This document shows, one piece after another, positions 1-8,886 of a stretch of DNA of 64,000 nt. Under the pieces are notes generated by a model, which ran no database searches, was not told the DNA's origin, and saw only the letters and a list, made by a program, of their open reading frames with translations. The translations under genes were made by a program, and so were the position numbers. The DNA comes from Candidatus Puniceispirillum sp. (GTDB taxonomy: Bacteria; Pseudomonadota; Alphaproteobacteria; Puniceispirillales; Puniceispirillaceae): assembly GCA_016778895.1 (NCBI GenBank), contig JADHOR010000002.1, positions 109,325-173,324 of the forward strand, written 5' to 3'. Numbering within the stretch: the first letter of the stretch is position 1; each line of letters starts with the position of its first letter.

Positions 1-517
1 TTTCATTCAACCGGCGGGCCAGCACAAACAGATGATCTGATAGCCTGTTTACATAGCGCATCGCATCATCATTGACCACCTCTTCGGCGGCAAGCTCGGT
101 CATGTGACGTTCGGCGCGGCGGGTTACGGTTCGCGCCAGATGCAGCCATGCCGATGCCGGACTACCGCCGGGAAGAATAAATGAGCCAAGCGGATCAAGC
201 TCGGCATTCATATAGTCAATTTCACTCTCCAGCCGGACGACCTGCGCGGCGGTAATTCGTAAGGCAGGCTTGTCAGTTTCCGGTGTCGCAATATCGGCAC
301 CTAGGTCAAACAAATCATTTTGAATCCGTGCCAGCATGGCATCAGCATCAGCGATATCGCCCGTGTGAAGGCGCGCCAGACCAATCACCGAATTTGCCTC
401 GTCAACCTCACCAAATGCGGATGGACGCCTCGCATGCTTTGATACGCGCATCCCATTGACCAAACTGGTTTCGCCAGCATCGCCAGTCCGTGTATAAATC
501 TTGTTCAGCTTTACCAT
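1..517 (-). CDS. ATP:cob(I)alamin adenosyltransferase, PduO/MMAB type (C-terminus cut by window edge)
   Basis: The enzyme transfers the 5'-deoxyadenosyl group of ATP to cob(I)alamin to make adenosylcobalamin in the cytoplasm. Translating from an ATG at 517 gives 172 residues that run off the left edge; the family is usually about 190 residues, so only the C-terminal tail is missing. Residues 8-17 (YTRTGDAGET) form the N-terminal ATP-binding motif of the family, and residues near the visible end (VTRRAER, then RYVNRLSDHLFVLARR) match the conserved C-terminal helices. AGG lies about 9 bases before the ATG. The next gene on the same strand upstream (616-816) is a HIG1-type membrane protein, a pairing often seen in alphaproteobacteria. 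The window also holds cobS and cobT, so cobalamin appears to be made or used here. Confidence 0.9.
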   Translation of the reverse strand, partial: MVKLNKIYTRTGDAGETSLVNGMRVSKHARRPSAFGEVDEANSVIGLARLHTGDIADADAMLARIQNDLFDLGADIATPETDKPALRITAAQVVRLESEIDYMNAELDPLGSFILPGGSPASAWLHLARTVTRRAERHMTELAAEEVVNDDAMRYVNRLSDHLFVLARRLNE

Positions 518-615
518 GTTCGCTTGCCTGTCCTAGCTTTTTGACCTGTTCTGTTTCGTGTAAAAAATGCGGGCATACATTGCGCGCAAAATAGTCCCCC
601 AGAGTCTCCGTCTGC

Positions 616-816
616 CTAGCCGGCTTGGCGTCGATACCACATCAGGCCAAGAATCAATAATAATGCGATTGCCTGAAACACAATCCGGTATCGCATGATG
701 CGGTTTGAGTTTTTGACATTATACGCGCCGCCGCGTGCCATCGTAATGACGCCCCAGAAAAGAATGCCGGCAACACTGCACAGCGCCACGACTAGAATAA
801 TTTGGTCAAACTGCAT
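616..816 (-). CDS. HIG1-type twin transmembrane protein
   Basis: This is a 66-residue inner-membrane protein with two predicted membrane helices (about residues 5-26 and 45-61) joined by a short basic loop. The loop and second helix (MRYRIVFQAIALLLI) fit the HIG1/hypoxia-induced domain pattern, in which an R-x-R precedes helix 2. In mitochondria HIG1 proteins associate with cytochrome oxidase supercomplexes; the role of the short alphaproteobacterial proteins is less certain. It sits 98 bases upstream of the cobalamin adenosyltransferase on the same strand, the arrangement common in alphaproteobacteria. No strong ribosome-binding site is seen. Family assignment rests on pattern and context only. 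Confidence 0.75.
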   Translation of the reverse strand: MQFDQIILVVALCSVAGILFWGVITMARGGAYNVKNSNRIMRYRIVFQAIALLLILGLMWYRRQAG

Positions 817-897
817 GATGGTGTGTCTCTTTTCAAAAAAGCGTTGTTTTGTTAGCTGTTAAAATCTGACGTCTTGGCTGTCGATTGTGAAGTATTA

Positions 898-1800
898 TCA
901 GATTTTTGCGATGGTGACGCTGTGACGCCGTGCCGCAGCAACAAGGGTATTTCTTAACAGGCAGGCAATCGTCATTGGCCCAACACCGCCAGGCACAGGA
1001 GTGATGGCGCCGGCCTGTTTGGCAGCGGCGTCAAAATCAACATCACCGGTTAGACGAAATTTTCCGTCGCCACGTTCGGGAGCCGGTACCCGGTTAATGC
1101 CAACATCAATCACTGTTGCACCGGGCTTGATATGTGCATCGGTGATCATTTCAGGTCGTCCAACCGCAGCGACTAGAATATCTGCTTGCTTGCAAATTGC
1201 GGCAAGATCCTTTGTGCGTGAATGTGCGATGGTGACGGTACAGCTCTCGCCAAGCAGCAATTGCGCCATGGGCTTGCCAACAATATTTGAGCGGCCCACA
1301 ACAACCGCATGCTGTCCGGATAAATCGCCAAGATGATCCCGAAGCAATAAAAGACAGCCATAGGGCGTGCATGGTACCAGCGAGTCCTGACCGGTTGCCA
1401 GCAATCCCGCATTAACGACATGAAAGCCGTCAACATCCTTATCTGGACGTATGGCATTAATCACCGCATCAGCGTCAATCTGATCGGGAAGTGGCAATTG
1501 CACCAGAATGCCATCAACTGTGTCATCCTCATTCAGGCTATCAATCAGCGCCAGCAGGCTGGCTTGATCTGTGTCACGGTCTCGGCGGTGCTCGATTGAG
1601 CGCATCCCAGCGGCAGCGGTTCGCTCACTTTTATTGCGAACATAAACCTTGCTGGCTGGATCTTCGCCAACAAGCACTACGGCAAGCCCCGGCACTGTTC
1701 CGGTGGCCTTTTCAAACAGCTTAACCTCGTCAGCTACCTGCTTTACCAGCTTTTCAGAAAATGCTTTGCCATCAATCACTGTTGCATCTGTCATAGCCAT
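898..1800 (-). CDS. folD: Bifunctional methylenetetrahydrofolate dehydrogenase / methenyltetrahydrofolate cyclohydrolase
   Basis: FolD interconverts 5,10-methylene-, 5,10-methenyl- and 10-formyl-tetrahydrofolate with NADP in the cytoplasm, feeding purine and formyl-Met synthesis. The 300-residue product has the full family length. Visible motifs are [13 protein letters not shown] around residues 53-65 with the catalytic lysine at 57, [15 protein letters not shown], the NADP-binding [17 protein letters not shown] and the C-terminal [15 protein letters not shown]. Two starts are possible, ATG at 1800 or ATG two codons later. It is transcribed in the same direction as the yggT gene just upstream (1863-2144), with 62 bases between them, so they may share a transcript. 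Confidence 0.97.
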   Translation of the reverse strand: MAMTDATVIDGKAFSEKLVKQVADEVKLFEKATGTVPGLAVVLVGEDPASKVYVRNKSERTAAAGMRSIEHRRDRDTDQASLLALIDSLNEDDTVDGILVQLPLPDQIDADAVINAIRPDKDVDGFHVVNAGLLATGQDSLVPCTPYGCLLLLRDHLGDLSGQHAVVVGRSNIVGKPMAQLLLGESCTVTIAHSRTKDLAAICKQADILVAAVGRPEMITDAHIKPGATVIDVGINRVPAPERGDGKFRLTGDVDFDAAAKQAGAITPVPGGVGPMTIACLLRNTLVAAARRHSVTIAKI

Positions 1801-1862
1801 TTGCCCCTCTTTTATTAAGTCCGACCCTGATGATAGGGGTCACTCATCTCAGTTGGCAAAGC

Positions 1863-2144
1863 CTAGCCCATAATGCTGCTTTGCAGAAGGTTACGCAGAA
1901 ACTGGGCCAGAAGGAACAGCACAATTGGGCTTACATCAAGCGCCCCAAAATCTGGCAATATCCGGCGTACTGGCCGCAATAGTGGTTCGTGAATCCGTGA
2001 CAGGATATCAATGATAATCCGCACCACCGGCTGCCATGGATTAATGATCTTGAAGGCGATCAACCAGCCTGCTGCAAGATAGGCGAGCAACGTCCAAATA
2101 TAGAGATTGATAATCTGATCTATCAGGATTGCGACTGCGTGCAT
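1863..2144 (-). CDS. yggT: YggT family integral membrane protein
   Basis: This 93-residue protein has two strongly hydrophobic segments (about residues 5-28 and 70-88) separated by a region with the YggT signature: IDILSRIHEPLLRPVRRILP, in which a proline- and arginine-rich loop follows the first helix. YggT proteins are small inner-membrane proteins found in bacteria and plastids; roles in cell division, osmotic shock and SMC/thylakoid organisation have been suggested but no reaction is known. It lies directly upstream of folD on the same strand. A single 93-residue copy is typical for alphaproteobacteria, while enterobacterial proteins carry two copies. Confidence 0.88.
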   Translation of the reverse strand: MHAVAILIDQIINLYIWTLLAYLAAGWLIAFKIINPWQPVVRIIIDILSRIHEPLLRPVRRILPDFGALDVSPIVLFLLAQFLRNLLQSSIMG

Positions 2145-2327
2145 GGCTATTGGCTCATTTGGGTTTCTCTTGGTGTGTCGGACAGCGGGCTGTCCACCGG
2201 CCCCGCACTATAATCAAAACCGATTGGCAAAGACAATCATTCATTCATTGTGCCTTTCATTCAGTGAGTTCTCCACTGATTGGCTCATCTAAATGGCTCA
2301 CTTAATGGGCGTAAAAAACGAGGTCCC

Positions 2328-2361
2328 AACGCCCGCATTTACCTCAACGCCCATATTTACC
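2328..2361. repeat. Short tandem direct repeat upstream of the SCO1-type gene
   Basis: A 16-base unit (AACGCCCGCATTTACC, then AACGCCCATATTTACC) occurs twice with an 18-base period and two mismatches, and a shorter third echo (CGTATTTAAC) follows. Just before it, TGGCTCA occurs twice 13 bases apart (2281 and 2294). All of this lies in the 284-base divergent gap between yggT and the SCO1-type gene, so it could be a regulator-binding array, but no known operator is recognised. Confidence 0.5.
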
Positions 2362-2428
2362 CGTATTTAACTGCCTGCCGGAAATGTGATCACACGGCAC
2401 CAGAAGCGACCTTGAAAGCTGTGTTTGA

Positions 2429-3127
2429 ATGGCCTACATCTGGGGCATGAAACAGGCGCGTTCAAAATCACCCAAAGTTCGGGAACCCGCAAATCAGGTG
2501 CCGGCCGCCGACCATGAGGCGCGCCGGTCGTTTGGGAAATTCTGGCAAATAATCATCGCGGTGCTGCTGTTTGCTGGCGTGGCGGCAGGTGTCTTTTTTA
2601 CATCCGATCATTTTGCCAAAAAGACGACAATGGGCATTCCGAATTTTCAGGATAACCAGCTTGAATTGCGTGATCAAAACGGTGCGGCACGCTCTGCTGG
2701 TGATTTTGCCGGCCGGCCTGTGGCGCTGTTTTTCGGCTTTACCTATTGCCCGGATGTCTGCCCGACCACCTTAACCACTCTAGCGGTGGCGCGCGATAAC
2801 CTTGGCGCCGCCGGTATCGACAGCAGCCGGTTGCAAATCCTGTTTGTCACGGTTGACCCGGAACGCGATACGCCAGATCAGTTGAAACAATATCTTAGCT
2901 TGTTCGAGACAGATGTTACCGGCCTGACCGGATCACCGGAAAAGGTACGCTCGGCGCTGAAACAATTTGGCGTCTTTGCGCAGAAAACCGATCAGGGCGA
3001 TGGTGATTATCTCTATGATCATAGTGCTGCGGTATTTCTATATCGCGATGATGGCAGTTTCAAAGGCACGATTGTGCATAATGAGCCGATCGCGTTTATC
3101 ACCGAAAAGCTGAAATCAATTCTCTAA
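2429..3127 (+). CDS. SCO1/SenC family copper chaperone
   Basis: SCO proteins are membrane-anchored thioredoxin-fold proteins that deliver copper to the CuA site of cytochrome c oxidase or act as thiol reductants for it. The 232-residue product has an N-terminal membrane anchor at about residues 38-57, then a periplasmic domain with the copper-binding FGFTYCPDVCPTT motif (Cys107 and Cys111) and the distal ligand His198 in LYDHSA. The TVDPERDT motif is also present. An alternative ATG at 2447 gives a protein 6 residues shorter; neither start has a clear ribosome-binding site. A heme A synthase gene lies at 20.8 kb, consistent with an aa3-type oxidase in this organism. Confidence 0.92.
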   Translation: MAYIWGMKQARSKSPKVREPANQVPAADHEARRSFGKFWQIIIAVLLFAGVAAGVFFTSDHFAKKTTMGIPNFQDNQLELRDQNGAARSAGDFAGRPVALFFGFTYCPDVCPTTLTTLAVARDNLGAAGIDSSRLQILFVTVDPERDTPDQLKQYLSLFETDVTGLTGSPEKVRSALKQFGVFAQKTDQGDGDYLYDHSAAVFLYRDDGSFKGTIVHNEPIAFITEKLKSIL

Positions 3128-3304
3128 TTATGTTTTCAATAGGACGTTATGTTCCTAAGCGGGTTGGCACGTCTGTTGGGGGGGTGCCCCCGTTAGTTGA
3201 TCTTTCGCGTTAACCGAACATAGCATTTGATGCCGTTCGGAAGTCATCTATTTACCTCTTTTGTTGGCATCTATCGCAGAAACTTGCATTTGGACATTGT
3301 CTTG

Positions 3305-3705
3305 GGGTACTGGGCTGACAAAGCCAACAGAATTAATCTGGTGAAATCATCGCGAATGGTGAAACTTTTGTTCCAGTTGATATTCTGGCGGATGAGGATG
3401 TATTGGCCGGGAACCGCTATCTGACTGGCCGCGAGCATGATGTTCTCTCGGGGCTCCTCGCCGGAAGCTCGAATAAGGAAATCGCGCGCTGGCTCAACTT
3501 AAGTGAGGTCACGATTAAGCATCACTTAAAAAGTCTACGGTCAAAATTAGGCGCAAAGAACCGCACCCATGCGGTTTGCCTCGCTATCGAGCTTGGCATT
3601 AGCCAGTGCTGGCTAGGTTACGCAAAACTGCATTCTGCCAGTTTTCAGTCAAGCTTGTATGATTGCAAACCAGTAAAATGGCTGGCATCGCCGGGTCGAT
3701 GCTGA
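3305..3705 (+). pseudogene. Frameshifted remnant of a LuxR-type response regulator
   Basis: From 3421 the frame encodes a complete LuxR-type helix-turn-helix: LTGREHDVLSGLLAG, SNKEIARWLNLSEVTIKHH and LKSLRSKLGAKNRTHAV. The same frame upstream reads GEIIANGETFVPVDIL, the usual receiver-to-DNA-binding linker, but hits a TAA at 3334-3336. The other frame before that point reads GYWADKANRINLV, which resembles the end of a receiver domain, so a single-base shift near 3340 would join the two. No receiver phosphorylation motif is found further upstream. The only in-frame start near the domain is a TTG at 3403. The C-terminal tail after the HTH is about 30 residues longer than usual. Best reading: a decayed gene. 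A short translated HTH peptide cannot be excluded. Confidence 0.6.
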
Positions 3706-3710
3706 CGCCA

Positions 3711-3745
3711 GTCTAGCATTATCTCACGGGTCTAGCATTATCTCA
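3711..3745. repeat. 16-bp direct repeat between the LuxR remnant and acs
   Basis: GTCTAGCATTATCTCA occurs at 3711-3726 and again at 3730-3745, a perfect 16-base repeat with a 19-base period. It lies between the stop of the LuxR remnant and the stop of the convergent acs gene. It does not form a hairpin and no target-site structure of a known mobile element is seen. It may be a local duplication. Confidence 0.8.
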
Positions 3746-3772
3746 TTGGCGTTGTGAGGCGCCGTGGTTTTG

Positions 3773-5722
3773 CTATCCCTTGTCACGATTCTGCCGGTTT
3801 TCAACAAGATCATCGACCACTGCTGGATCAGTCAAGGTAGATGTGTCGCCAAGCTGGTCATATTCATTTGCGGCAATCTTGCGCAGAATCCGCCGCATGA
3901 TTTTGCCTGATCTGGTCTTTGGCAATTGTGGTGCCCATTGCAGTAAATCAGGTGTCGCTATGGGGCCGATTTCTTTGCGTGTCCATTGTCGCAGTTCGGC
4001 CGCCAACGCGTCGTCCGCAATTGCACCTGCGACAAGCGTGACATAGGCGTAAATGCCCTGCCCTTTAATATCATGCGGATAGCCAACAACAGCGGCTTCG
4101 GCAACTTTTGGATGAGCCACTAATGCGGATTCAACCTCGGCTGTGCCCATCCGGTGTCCTGATACATTCAACACATCATCAACGCGGCCGGTAATCCAGA
4201 AATAACCATCCGCATCACGGCGCGCCCCATCACCGGTGAAATAACGACCAGGGAAGGTGGTGAAATAGGTTTCGATGAAACGTTGATGATCGCCATAAAC
4301 CGTCCGCATCTGCCCGGGCCATGAATGTGCAATGCATAAATTGCCGTCACTCGCGCCATCCAAAATTTTATTATCACCATCAACCAGCACCGGTTGAATG
4401 CCGAAAAACGGCTTGGTCGCCGATCCGGGTTTCGTGGCCGTCGCGCCGGGTAATGGGGTAATCAGAATCCCGCCAGTTTCGGTTTGCCACCATGTATCAA
4501 CAATCGGGCAGCGCTTGTCGCCAACAACATCATGATACCACATCCATGCTTCTGGATTGATCGGCTCGCCAACCGACCCAAGGAGGCGCAGCGATGAGCG
4601 GTCACAGGCCGTAACAGGATCATTACCCTCGCGCATCAAGGCACGGATGGCGGTAGGTGCCGTGTAAAAAATATTCACCTTATGTTTTTCGACAACGCGC
4701 CAGAAACGCGAACTGTCAGGATAGGTTGGTACACCCTCAAACATCAGCGTTATCGCACCATTTGCCAGCGGCCCATAGACGATATAGCTGTGACCGGTGA
4801 CCCAGCCCACATCGGCCGTGCACCAATAAATATCGCCATCATGGTAATCAAATACATATTGATGCGTCATCGACGCATAAACCATATAGCCGCCAGTTGT
4901 ATGAAGCACCCCCTTCGGTTTGCCGGTTGATCCCGAGGTGTAGAGAATGAACATTGGATCTTCGGCGTTCATTTCGGTTGGCGGGCAGTCGGCCGAGGCC
5001 GTTTCCATGGCCTCGTGATACCAGACATCGCGCCCCTCAACCCAATCGATCGCGCCGCCTGTGCGTTTGACCACGATTGTTGTTGTGCAATCGGGGCAGT
5101 TGGCGAGCGCCGCATCGGTATTCGCCTTTAGCGGAATTGGCCGGCCACCACGCACGCCTTCATCGGCAGTGATGACCATGGTCGAATCGCAATCTTGAAT
5201 CCGTCCGGCCAGCGCATCCGGTGAAAAACCGCCGAACACGACCGAATGAACCGCCCCTATTCGCACACATGCCAGCATCGCCACTGTGGCTTCGGGGATC
5301 ATCGGCATATAGATGGTAATCCGGTCGCCTTTTTTGGCGCCATTCGCCTTTAGCACATTGGCGAATTTACACACGTCTTCATGCAATTCACGATAGCTGA
5401 TATGGCGATGCTGGTCAGGTTCATCACCTTCCCAGATAATCGCGGTTTGCTCACCGCGTGTTGCAAGATGCCGGTCAAGACAGTTGGCCGCAGCATTCAA
5501 TGTGCCATCTGCATACCATTTGATGTGTAAATCTTTGGCGTCATAGGACACGCCGCTGATCTGACTATAGGGCTTGATCCAGTTGATACGTTTGCCCTGT
5601 TCGGCCCAGAACTTATCAGGGTTGGCAATCGATTCTGCATAAAGGGCGGCATAGCCGTTGGCATCTATATGAGCTGATTTAGCCAGATCTGCGCTTGGCT
5701 CAAAGATCGTGTCATGGTCCAT
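3773..5722 (-). CDS. acs: Acetyl-CoA synthetase (AMP-forming)
   Basis: Acs activates acetate to acetyl-AMP and then acetyl-CoA in the cytoplasm. The 649-residue product has full family length. It shows the adenylate-forming core motif [11 protein letters not shown] (about 261-271), WWQTETGG near 410, [19 protein letters not shown], and the C-terminal [11 protein letters not shown] with Lys607, the residue known in the family to be acetylated and required for the first half-reaction. I chose ATG 5722 because AAGGAG lies about 9 bases upstream; the frame stays open 22 codons further but those residues are basic and unlike the family N-terminus, which begins close to this methionine. It stands alone, convergent with the LuxR remnant. 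Confidence 0.97.
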   Translation of the reverse strand: MDHDTIFEPSADLAKSAHIDANGYAALYAESIANPDKFWAEQGKRINWIKPYSQISGVSYDAKDLHIKWYADGTLNAAANCLDRHLATRGEQTAIIWEGDEPDQHRHISYRELHEDVCKFANVLKANGAKKGDRITIYMPMIPEATVAMLACVRIGAVHSVVFGGFSPDALAGRIQDCDSTMVITADEGVRGGRPIPLKANTDAALANCPDCTTTIVVKRTGGAIDWVEGRDVWYHEAMETASADCPPTEMNAEDPMFILYTSGSTGKPKGVLHTTGGYMVYASMTHQYVFDYHDGDIYWCTADVGWVTGHSYIVYGPLANGAITLMFEGVPTYPDSSRFWRVVEKHKVNIFYTAPTAIRALMREGNDPVTACDRSSLRLLGSVGEPINPEAWMWYHDVVGDKRCPIVDTWWQTETGGILITPLPGATATKPGSATKPFFGIQPVLVDGDNKILDGASDGNLCIAHSWPGQMRTVYGDHQRFIETYFTTFPGRYFTGDGARRDADGYFWITGRVDDVLNVSGHRMGTAEVESALVAHPKVAEAAVVGYPHDIKGQGIYAYVTLVAGAIADDALAAELRQWTRKEIGPIATPDLLQWAPQLPKTRSGKIMRRILRKIAANEYDQLGDTSTLTDPAVVDDLVENRQNRDKG

Positions 5723-5919
5723 GAAAAGATACTCCTTCAACGGGTTTTTGCCTGCCACTTTTGGTGGCCTTTTTTGGTTGCGGGTCATATCTGCTGGCGT
5801 TAATCATCGGCAATTCGCCTGTCAGTTAATTCCCTTTCCTGCAAAATTATTATCGCAGCTTGTGGTAATCGGCAAGGCTTGGCCTGTTTCATCCGGTCTG
5901 ACGACAATGATCATTTCGC

Positions 5920-6534
5920 CTAAAGCGTGGGGTCTTCGCCATGTTCCAATTGATCGATAAAGGCCGCGGCACTGTCTGGATCTGCCAGCAAAATTACCTT
6001 GCGGCTGATTGCCATGGAAAATCCGGCACGTGCCATGGCGCCAAGCTGACGCTGTTGCCGCTGCATGATGGCGTTGCTGTCATCCTCGTCAGGGCGCCGC
6101 CGATCAAACGGGCCAAGACGTCGACGCTGGGCAAATCGGTAGGCCGCCAAAAGCTCGCCATTTGCGCTCGCCTGATCGGCAACATCCAGCGCTGTATCAA
6201 TGACCGCATCATCCAGCCGGTGCTGGCGTAGTCGTTGACGAATGGCAAGTTGTGAGCGGCCTTGGCGGCGTTGGCTGCGGGCTTGTGACTGGGCAAAGGC
6301 ATCATCATCAACATAGCCAAGCGCCTGACAGCGGGTGACCGTTGCCGCAATGGCTGCGGCAATTTCATCAGGGTCATGCTGGTCTAATTTACGCGTGGCA
6401 AAGCGGCCAAGTACCTCGCTTAGACGTTGCTGCGAGCTGGCATAGCGGCCAAGATAATCAACCGCCTTATTCATCAATCTTGTCTCGATAGGTGCTTTTG
6501 CCATGATGTTGAAACGATGCTTTTTGATGGTCAC
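5920..6534 (-). CDS. recX: Regulatory protein RecX
   Basis: RecX binds RecA filaments and usually inhibits RecA recombinase and coprotease activity. The product is up to 204 residues, arginine- and glutamine-rich and predicted all-helical, as expected for the three-helix RecX repeats. Recognisable segments are YLGRYASSQQRLSEVLGR near residue 30 and GYVDDDAFAQSQARSQRRQG near residue 75, which follow the RecX pattern of an aromatic-Asp-Asp followed by a basic helix. The start is uncertain: ATG 6534 or ATG 6504 (MAKAPIE), neither with a convincing ribosome-binding site. recA is not in the window. It is convergent with nothing and lies 197 bases upstream of acs on the same strand. Confidence 0.85.
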   Translation of the reverse strand: MTIKKHRFNIMAKAPIETRLMNKAVDYLGRYASSQQRLSEVLGRFATRKLDQHDPDEIAAAIAATVTRCQALGYVDDDAFAQSQARSQRRQGRSQLAIRQRLRQHRLDDAVIDTALDVADQASANGELLAAYRFAQRRRLGPFDRRRPDEDDSNAIMQRQQRQLGAMARAGFSMAISRKVILLADPDSAAAFIDQLEHGEDPTL

Positions 6535-6682
6535 GTTAGGGCCATAAACTGGACATAAGATTGGTCAGAACAGCAATGTGCCCGGTTCGCGCGAGATCTT
6601 AGACTAAGTGGTTTTCACAAGAAAGGCAAAAGCTGTCCTTTGCCCCATTGCGCCTGACCAGATTGCAGCCTATTTTGACCGC

Positions 6683-7591
6683 ATGAAGGATCTCAACGCG
6701 ACACCTAAATCACCAGCTACGCAAACTACCGCAGCAATCGACGATCAGGCGCTGACCGAGCCAAATTCGGCCACACCAGATATGGTCGCTGCGCATAGAT
6801 TGCGTCGTCCGGTCTATATTGGCCCGATCAACTGGGTCGGTCTCACAATGCTTTATCAGCGTGAGGTGCAGCGGTTTTTTAAAATCGCCACGCAGACATT
6901 GGCCGCGCCAGTAATCACCTCGGTGTTGTTTCTGATGGTTTTTTCGGTGGCACTTGGCGAGCGCTCAAATTTTGTTGGCGATGTTGATTTTGTCACGTTC
7001 CTCGTGCCCGGATTGGTGATGATGAATGTGTTGCAAAACGCCTTTGCCAACACGTCGTCCTCGCTTGTTGTCTCAAAGGTACAGGGCAATATTGTTGATT
7101 TGCTGATGCCGCCCCTTGGCCCGGGCGAATTGCTGTTTGGGCTGGCGGCGGCGGGTATGACACGCGGTCTTTGCGTTGGTGTTGTGACCGCGATTGCGCT
7201 GGTCTTGCTAGGCGGTGGGACATGGCCGCCGCATCCGATGATCGCGCTGGGCTTTTTGACGCTGGGGGCATTTGCCCTGTCATTTGCCGGCATCCTTGCC
7301 GGCATCTGGGCCAATAAATTTGATGAGCTGGCTGCGATCACCAATTTTGTAGTGCAGCCGCTGACCTTCTTGTCAGGCACTTTTTATTCGGTTGATCGGC
7401 TGCCTGCACCGTTTGATCTGATTGCCAGCTTGAACCCGGTATTTTACACTATTGACGGATTTCGCTATGGCATGATCGGGGTTGCTGATCGACCGCTTAT
7501 GACCGGCTTTTACTGTCTTGTTGCGGTGAATGTCGTTTTGGCAATTTTATGTTACAACGCGCTCCTTTCGGGTTATCGTTTGAAAAGCTAG
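6683..7591 (+). CDS. ABC-2 type transporter permease, no ATPase gene beside it
   Basis: This is a polytopic inner-membrane protein with about six hydrophobic segments from residue 75 onward (numbered from ATG 6683), including APVITSVLFLMVFSVALG, VTFLVPGLVMMNVLQNAF and PLTFLSGTFYSVDRLP. The order and the FLSGTFYSVDRLP-x-LNPVFYTIDGFRYG tail match ABC-2 permeases of the YadH/NodJ type, which export polysaccharides, lipids or drugs. The membrane part is preceded by about 65 polar residues that are not typical of the family. Start codons at 6608 (GTG), 6683 (ATG) and 6782 (ATG) are all possible. The partner ATPase gene is not adjacent, so it must be encoded elsewhere; the substrate cannot be told from sequence. 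Confidence 0.85.
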   Translation: MKDLNATPKSPATQTTAAIDDQALTEPNSATPDMVAAHRLRRPVYIGPINWVGLTMLYQREVQRFFKIATQTLAAPVITSVLFLMVFSVALGERSNFVGDVDFVTFLVPGLVMMNVLQNAFANTSSSLVVSKVQGNIVDLLMPPLGPGELLFGLAAAGMTRGLCVGVVTAIALVLLGGGTWPPHPMIALGFLTLGAFALSFAGILAGIWANKFDELAAITNFVVQPLTFLSGTFYSVDRLPAPFDLIASLNPVFYTIDGFRYGMIGVADRPLMTGFYCLVAVNVVLAILCYNALLSGYRLKS

Positions 7592-7632
7592 CGCCCAACC
7601 AGTGACATTATGAGCAGAATTTTAGGATAGGA

Positions 7633-8748
7633 ATGACTATGCCAGCCGAGGACCTTGAAAACGGTATTTTGCCCGTCCAGCATCTTGAACAGGCAATCGA
7701 TGACGGCGTTATCATGGCTGATCAGCCGATCGAACCGGGTCAGTTGCAGCCGGCCAGCCTTGATTTACGGCTGCACCGCGAGGCCTGGCGGGTGCAGGCC
7801 AGTTTTTTACCGGGTCAAAATCTGACCGTTGCTGACAAGCTGGCCAAATTTGGTATGCATAAAATCGACCTTAGTGATGGCGCGGTGCTCGAGCGCGGCT
7901 GTGTCTATATTGTGAAATTAATGGAAAATCTGCGGCTTCCGGCAGGCCTTTCGGCGATGGCAAATCCAAAAAGCTCGACCGGTCGACTGGATATTTTCAC
8001 CCGCCTTATCACTGATGGGGCGGTTGAATTTGAGTCCGTTGCTGATGGCTATACTGGCGCGCTTTATGCCGAGATTTCGCCGCGTACTTTTTCGGTTCTG
8101 GTTCGGGCTGGATCGCGGTTATCGCAATTACGGCTAAGGCGCGGCACCAGTGCCCCATCCGACCTTTTGATGCAATCGCTGCAATCAACTGTTGGGCTGG
8201 TGCATGGGGCTGAACGAACTGATATCCGCGATGGGGTTGCGCTTAGTGTAAATCTGCAACCTGATGAAAAAAGCGGCATGATTGGCTGGCGTGCTCGCAA
8301 ACATGCGGGCCTGATTGATATTGACGCGGCTTCAAGCCAGCCTGTTGATGCTTTTTGGGAACGGGTGACGCCGTCGGATCTGACATTAGGCGGGCTGGTG
8401 CTGAACCCGGATGAGTTTTACATTCTGGCAAGCCGTGAGTTTGTAACCGTGCCCAAGGATCATGCCGCCGAGATGCGCGCCTATGATACCAGAGTTGGCG
8501 AGTTTCGTGCGCATTATGCAGGGTTCTTTGATCCGGGCTTTGGCATTGCCGAACTGGGCGCAGAAGGAACACGCGCTGTTTTGGAAGTGCGCTCGCATGA
8601 TGTACCGTTCCTGATCGAACAGGGCCAGACGGTGTGCCGGCTGGTTTATGAGCCGATGATTGCGGTGCCGAAAACGCTCTATGGTGCCGGCGGATCAAAT
8701 TATCAGTCACAGGGCCTACGTCTCGCCAAGCATTTCATTCAGGATTAG
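7633..8748 (+). CDS. dcd: 2'-deoxycytidine 5'-triphosphate deaminase, long two-domain alphaproteobacterial form
   Basis: The enzyme deaminates dCTP to dUTP, the precursor of dTMP. The product is 371 residues, about twice the length of the E. coli Dcd subunit, and appears to hold two dUTPase-fold halves, the long form known from alphaproteobacteria. The first half contains LQPASLDLRLH near residue 40 and MANPKSSTGRLDIFTRLITD near 110, the latter carrying the conserved Ser-Ser/Arg-Asp active-site pattern. The second half starts around residue 190 with LVLNPDEFYILASREFVTVP and later GFFDPGFG. AGGATAGGA directly precedes the ATG, supporting the start. A good terminator hairpin follows at 8849. 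Confidence 0.9.
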   Translation: MTMPAEDLENGILPVQHLEQAIDDGVIMADQPIEPGQLQPASLDLRLHREAWRVQASFLPGQNLTVADKLAKFGMHKIDLSDGAVLERGCVYIVKLMENLRLPAGLSAMANPKSSTGRLDIFTRLITDGAVEFESVADGYTGALYAEISPRTFSVLVRAGSRLSQLRLRRGTSAPSDLLMQSLQSTVGLVHGAERTDIRDGVALSVNLQPDEKSGMIGWRARKHAGLIDIDAASSQPVDAFWERVTPSDLTLGGLVLNPDEFYILASREFVTVPKDHAAEMRAYDTRVGEFRAHYAGFFDPGFGIAELGAEGTRAVLEVRSHDVPFLIEQGQTVCRLVYEPMIAVPKTLYGAGGSNYQSQGLRLAKHFIQD

Positions 8749-8848
8749 CCGGTTGACGAATTTCTCTTTGCAGGCTGATATCTTGACAATCGGTTGGAAA
8801 ATAGCGAAAGTTCAGGCTTGATACGGGCGCTGTCACGCGCCATTGGGG

Positions 8849-8886
8849 CCACCAACGATCAAAAGCGCGTTGGTGGTTTGATTTTT
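8849..8886 (+). terminator. Rho-independent terminator after dcd, or attenuator in front of argD
   Basis: A perfect 9-bp stem, CCACCAACG (8849-8857) with CGTTGGTGG (8868-8876), is closed by a 10-base loop and followed by TTTGATTTTT. It ends 71 bases before the argD start. The 3' arm overlaps a second possible helix, ACGCGC (8835-8840) with GCGCGT (8865-8870), that cannot form at the same time. Confidence 0.85.

Noticed and set aside
3178..3191. G-run/C-run hairpin (GGGGG-GTG-CCCCC) after the SCO1-type gene
   Set aside because: The loop is only three bases and no T run follows, so terminator function is not supported, although it may still fold.
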